Positions 61,736 to 64,000 of a DNA stretch of 64,000 bases are shown here, one piece after another (positions within the stretch are counted from its first letter, which is position 1; each line of letters opens with the position of its first letter). Origin of the DNA: an uncultured Draconibacterium sp. (lineage in GTDB: Bacteria; Bacteroidota; Bacteroidia; Bacteroidales; Prolixibacteraceae); the NCBI RefSeq assembly GCF_963675585.1, contig NZ_OY776414.1, positions 3,761,001 to 3,825,000 on the forward strand. Reading direction: 5' to 3'. Below the pieces are notes generated by a model that was not told the origin of the DNA, did not search any database, and was given only the letters and a program-made list of their open reading frames with translations. The position numbers and the translations under genes were made by a program.

Positions 61736-62749
61736 TTATTTTAAACTTGCAGTTGAAAAATCGAGTTGAAAACTGCCATACTCTTCCACAATTTTTTCTA
61801 AAATCGTGTGAACCTCAGCATTTGTTTCAGCACGGAGCAATTTAATTTTCAGCTCTCTGAAATTGGGTAACCCGGGAAAATATTTTGCGAAATGTCTGCG
61901 CATCATTAAAATTCCCGAACGCTCGTTATCGCGCCATTCCAGATTTAAGCGCATCTGTTCTTTTAAAGTTTCTACCACTTCTGAAACACTTGGCTGCGGC
62001 AATTCGTTTCCAGTTGCCAAATAATGTTTTACCTCTCGAAACAGCCAGGGCCGTCCAATGGCACCACGCCCGATCATTAAGGCGTCAACTCCGGTTTCGT
62101 CTAATAATTGTTTGGCTTTTTTACCACTATTAATGTCGCCATTACCAATAATCGGAATGTGTATTTTCGGATTATTCTTCACCTCGCCGATTAAAGTCCA
62201 GTCGGCAACACCGGTGTACAATTGTTCGCGTGTTCGCCCATGTATTGCCAATGCCTGAATACCGGCGTCCTGCAATCGTTCTGCTGCTTCAGCAATTGGT
62301 TTATCAGATTCAGTCCAACCCAAACGTGTTTTTGCAGTAACCGGAATTTTCACCGCTTTTACAATTTCCGCAGCCATTTGCTGCATTTTTGGCAGATCTT
62401 TTAAAATGGCTGAACCGGCTCCATGACGAACGATTTTTTTCATGGGACAGCCAAAATTTATATCCAGAAAATCGGGTTGGAACTCTTCTGCTACCTGTGC
62501 AGCACGCACCATCGAATCTATATTGTGTCCGTAAATTTGAATGGCCACCGGTCGATCGAATTCGAACAGGTGCATCTTTATTTTGGTTTTTTCGATGTCG
62601 CGCACCAGCGCCTCCGATGATATGAATTCGGTGTACATCACGTCTGCGCCAAATTTTTTGCACATCCACCGGAACGATTTATACGTTACATCTTCCATGG
62701 GTGCTAAAAACAGGGGAACTCCTTCTAAATTAATGTCACCAATTTTCAT
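61736..62749 (-). CDS. dusB: tRNA-dihydrouridine synthase B
   Basis: FMN enzyme that reduces uridines to dihydrouridine in tRNA. I choose ATG 62749 (MKIGDINLEG): an alternative ATG at 62773 lies inside the -7 box. About 337 residues, normal for DusB. The FMN-barrel motifs are LAPMEDVTYKSFR, FGADVMYTEFISSEAL, DINFGCPMKKIVRHGAGSAIL with the catalytic Cys, VTAKTRLGW, IHGRTREQLYTG, PIIGNGDINSG and MIGRGAIGRPW. The C-terminal helical tRNA-binding domain follows. It is the member of the Dus family usually found in Bacteroidota. Confidence 0.95.
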   Translation of the reverse strand: MKIGDINLEGVPLFLAPMEDVTYKSFRWMCKKFGADVMYTEFISSEALVRDIEKTKIKMHLFEFDRPVAIQIYGHNIDSMVRAAQVAEEFQPDFLDINFGCPMKKIVRHGAGSAILKDLPKMQQMAAEIVKAVKIPVTAKTRLGWTESDKPIAEAAERLQDAGIQALAIHGRTREQLYTGVADWTLIGEVKNNPKIHIPIIGNGDINSGKKAKQLLDETGVDALMIGRGAIGRPWLFREVKHYLATGNELPQPSVSEVVETLKEQMRLNLEWRDNERSGILMMRRHFAKYFPGLPNFRELKIKLLRAETNAEVHTILEKIVEEYGSFQLDFSTASLK

Positions 62750-62770
62750 ACGCTTTGTTAAAAACCGGTG

Positions 62771-62778
62771 CAAATTTA
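62771..62778 (-). promoter_or_regulatory. Bacteroidota -7 box of dusB
   Basis: TAAATTTG on the minus strand, a TAnnTTTG match. It gives a leader of about 15-20 nt to ATG 62749 and rules out the upstream ATG. Confidence 0.5.
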
Positions 62779-62806
62779 ATTAAATATTTTTGGGGAAGAT
62801 TCGGGC

Positions 62807-63421
62807 TTACAGTAAACGCTTCACTTTTGTATTTACAGTGAGTTTCATGTGTTTAAAATCAATTCCTGAAATAAGGTTAACTCCCGGCTGTTTCCCGGAT
62901 TCAAAACTTCCGTATTTATTATCAAGACCTAATAATTCTGAAACATTCAAGCTAACTTTTTTTAGTATCTCAGTAATTTCTAAATACTCTACTTCTTGCA
63001 ATTGAATACAATAATTTAGCAACGAGCCTGTTTCTGCAGCTTCTGAAAGCGATTTAAAATACACTGAATTAACTGAGGATGAATCTTTTCCACTTTCAAC
63101 CGGACGAATCAAGGGTTGCTCCTTAAACTCATTTCTTTCGCAAACAACAGAGGTATTTTTTTCGATGTTGGCTAGTACCGCGAATCCGTTGGCCCAATAT
63201 TTTCGATTTGTAGTTTTATTGTGATTTTGCAAGCCTGAACTTATTCCAATAAATCCGGGCACCAGAATACCGCTGTAAAATTCAACTCCTGCCTCTTCGC
63301 GAAACGATTCTCCCCGGTTTATTATTTCGACAACAATGCCGTCATCATCGCAAACTAAAATTCCATTTTTAACAGGTGATCCACAGAGAGGGAAAATGTA
63401 TGTGGCTGCAATTTTTCTCAC
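62807..63421 (-). CDS. Shrunken amidohydrolase-like protein lacking the catalytic barrel core
   Basis: 204 residues. The N-terminus has the composite-domain pattern of amidohydrolases (GSPVKNGILVCDDDGIVVEI, then YSGILVPGFIG), and the C-terminus the usual ending (NVSELLGLDNKYGSFESGKQPGVNLI). Where an amidohydrolase has HxH and the further metal ligands, this protein has GFIGISSGLQNHNKTTNRKY and only about 90 residues of linker. Normal members are about 380 residues. The frame is intact, so it is a stable non-enzymatic derivative, not a fresh pseudogene. It directly follows the DUF4296 gene (1-bp overlap). Confidence 0.72.
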   Translation of the reverse strand: MRKIAATYIFPLCGSPVKNGILVCDDDGIVVEIINRGESFREEAGVEFYSGILVPGFIGISSGLQNHNKTTNRKYWANGFAVLANIEKNTSVVCERNEFKEQPLIRPVESGKDSSSVNSVYFKSLSEAAETGSLLNYCIQLQEVEYLEITEILKKVSLNVSELLGLDNKYGSFESGKQPGVNLISGIDFKHMKLTVNTKVKRLL

Positions 63422-63816
63422 TACTCCCGTATTTCTTCATTCTCGTCGAATTGCAATAATTCTTCCTTTCGCCCGGAATATTCCTGTTCCATCTGGCTCA
63501 ATTTATTCATTACTTTCCGATACATTTTTTCAAAATTTTTGGGTTTGCTCGCGTAATAAACAAACGATTTTTCAAATACCGAATCAGGAACGTTGTATTT
63601 TTCCAGCACAGAATAATAGAAATTAACCGATGAATTATTAAACATGATGGAATCGTAGCGGAACTTATTATAGGTAGCTTTTCCCAAATGAACATCCACC
63701 ATCATATCGATCATCTGCTTCTCGTTAATCAGATTTTCGGGTTTTTGAACAATTTCATCTTCGCACGACACAATCGCGAAAAGCAGAAATAAAAGTAGTA
63801 TTTGTAGCTTCTTCAT
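63421..63816 (-). CDS. DUF4296 domain lipoprotein
   Basis: 131 residues with a lipoprotein signal (LQILLLFLLFAIVSC; Cys about 18). The DUF4296 pattern follows: LINEKQMIDMMVDVHLGKATYNK, then the helical region NVPDSVFEKSFVYYASKPKNFEKMYRK and a coiled tail MNKLSQMEQEYSGRKEEL. Function unknown; frequent in Bacteroidota next to the dusB/amidohydrolase region. A TATAATTTG box with TTTG 18 nt upstream (63830-63860) suggests it heads the operon. Confidence 0.87.
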   Translation of the reverse strand: MKKLQILLLFLLFAIVSCEDEIVQKPENLINEKQMIDMMVDVHLGKATYNKFRYDSIMFNNSSVNFYYSVLEKYNVPDSVFEKSFVYYASKPKNFEKMYRKVMNKLSQMEQEYSGRKEELLQFDENEEIRE

Positions 63817-63829
63817 AATTTTCGGGTGC

Positions 63830-63860
63830 CAAATTATAAATAGTTGTGGCAGAATTCAAA
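63830..63860 (-). promoter_or_regulatory. Bacteroidota promoter of the DUF4296 operon
   Basis: On the minus strand TTTG (63860-63857), an 18-nt spacer, then TATAATTTG (63838-63830). It leaves about 14 nt before the ATG. The remaining 140 bp to the window edge shows no gene. Confidence 0.5.
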
Positions 63861-64000
63861 AAAAGGGAGTTAAAAAATATTATTCCGTCAAAAGTAATTC
63901 ACTTAAATTATAAAAACCGTCCTCCTGAACCGCTTTTCGAATTCAATAGATACACGAATTCAAATAGCAGAGTCGATTAACTTACCAACTGACTTAGGCA

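Noticed and set aside
62749-62773. Upstream ATG of dusB at 62773
   Set aside because: It lies within the TAAATTTG promoter box, and the extra eight residues do not belong to the family's N-terminus.

Overview
The window comes from a Bacteroidota chromosome, most likely Marinilabiliales/Prolixibacteraceae-like. The evidence is AT-rich intergenic DNA, start sites without strong Shine-Dalgarno sequences, TAnnTTTG-type -7 boxes, a type IX secretion sorting domain, a TonB receptor with a carboxypeptidase-regulatory plug, DUF4296 and DUF3109 neighbours, and many short palindromic intergenic repeats. No rRNA, tRNA or CRISPR array was seen.

Layout. 1-5.8 kb: pyrF, prfA, a broken GIY-YIG gene between two inverted palindromes, purM, and a long-chain acyl-CoA synthetase. 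6-7.1 kb: an HD phosphohydrolase and a VOC protein. 7.1-13.8 kb (minus strand): a seven-gene cell-surface locus with three paralogous pilin-like secreted proteins, a chaperone-like beta-sandwich protein, a 999-residue usher-like outer-membrane protein ending in a SPOR domain, a fourth secreted protein and a Cys-rich lipoprotein. It is preceded by a -24/-12 (sigma-54) promoter and an array of GGGAC boxes. This is the best candidate for an undescribed system. 14-16.3 kb: DUF3109 and gpmI. 16.5-21.8 kb: TonB-dependent receptor, helical-repeat periplasmic protein, and a LytS/LytTR pair; three gene ends carry GATTGA motifs at 10-bp spacing. 21.9-27 kb: a 35-codon-unit repeat, MFS exporter, Crp/Fnr regulator, and a secreted PHP-like esterase with T9SS tail. 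27.5-34.3 kb: GNAT, hybrid kinase, and an EnvZ/OmpR-type pair facing an acidic secreted protein. 34.4-36.5 kb: SDR, frameshifted MazG-like gene, and 2,3-diketogulonate reductase. 36.5-38.1 kb: a complete IS4-family element with 10-bp target duplication, inserted in a palindromic repeat. 38.4-44.1 kb: adaptor/RND/TolC efflux operon. 44.7-55 kb: a long co-directional run, nadB-nadC-coaX-outer-membrane protein-TPR-lptC-CNNM/CorC-ppiD (the last frameshifted). 55.2-57.5 kb: a threonine/serine exporter gene split by an IS982-family element with a 7-bp duplication. 57.5-63.8 kb: FKBP isomerase, outer-membrane barrel, methyltransferase plus TauE, DUF1232, dusB, a shrunken amidohydrolase-like protein, and DUF4296.

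Two themes cut across the window. Three reading-frame breaks (MazG, ppiD, IS4 transposase) each fall at a homopolymer run and are repaired by one base, so assembly error has to be excluded before calling them pseudogenes. The two insertion sequences and the GIY-YIG/palindrome unit show a genome under active repeat and IS traffic.
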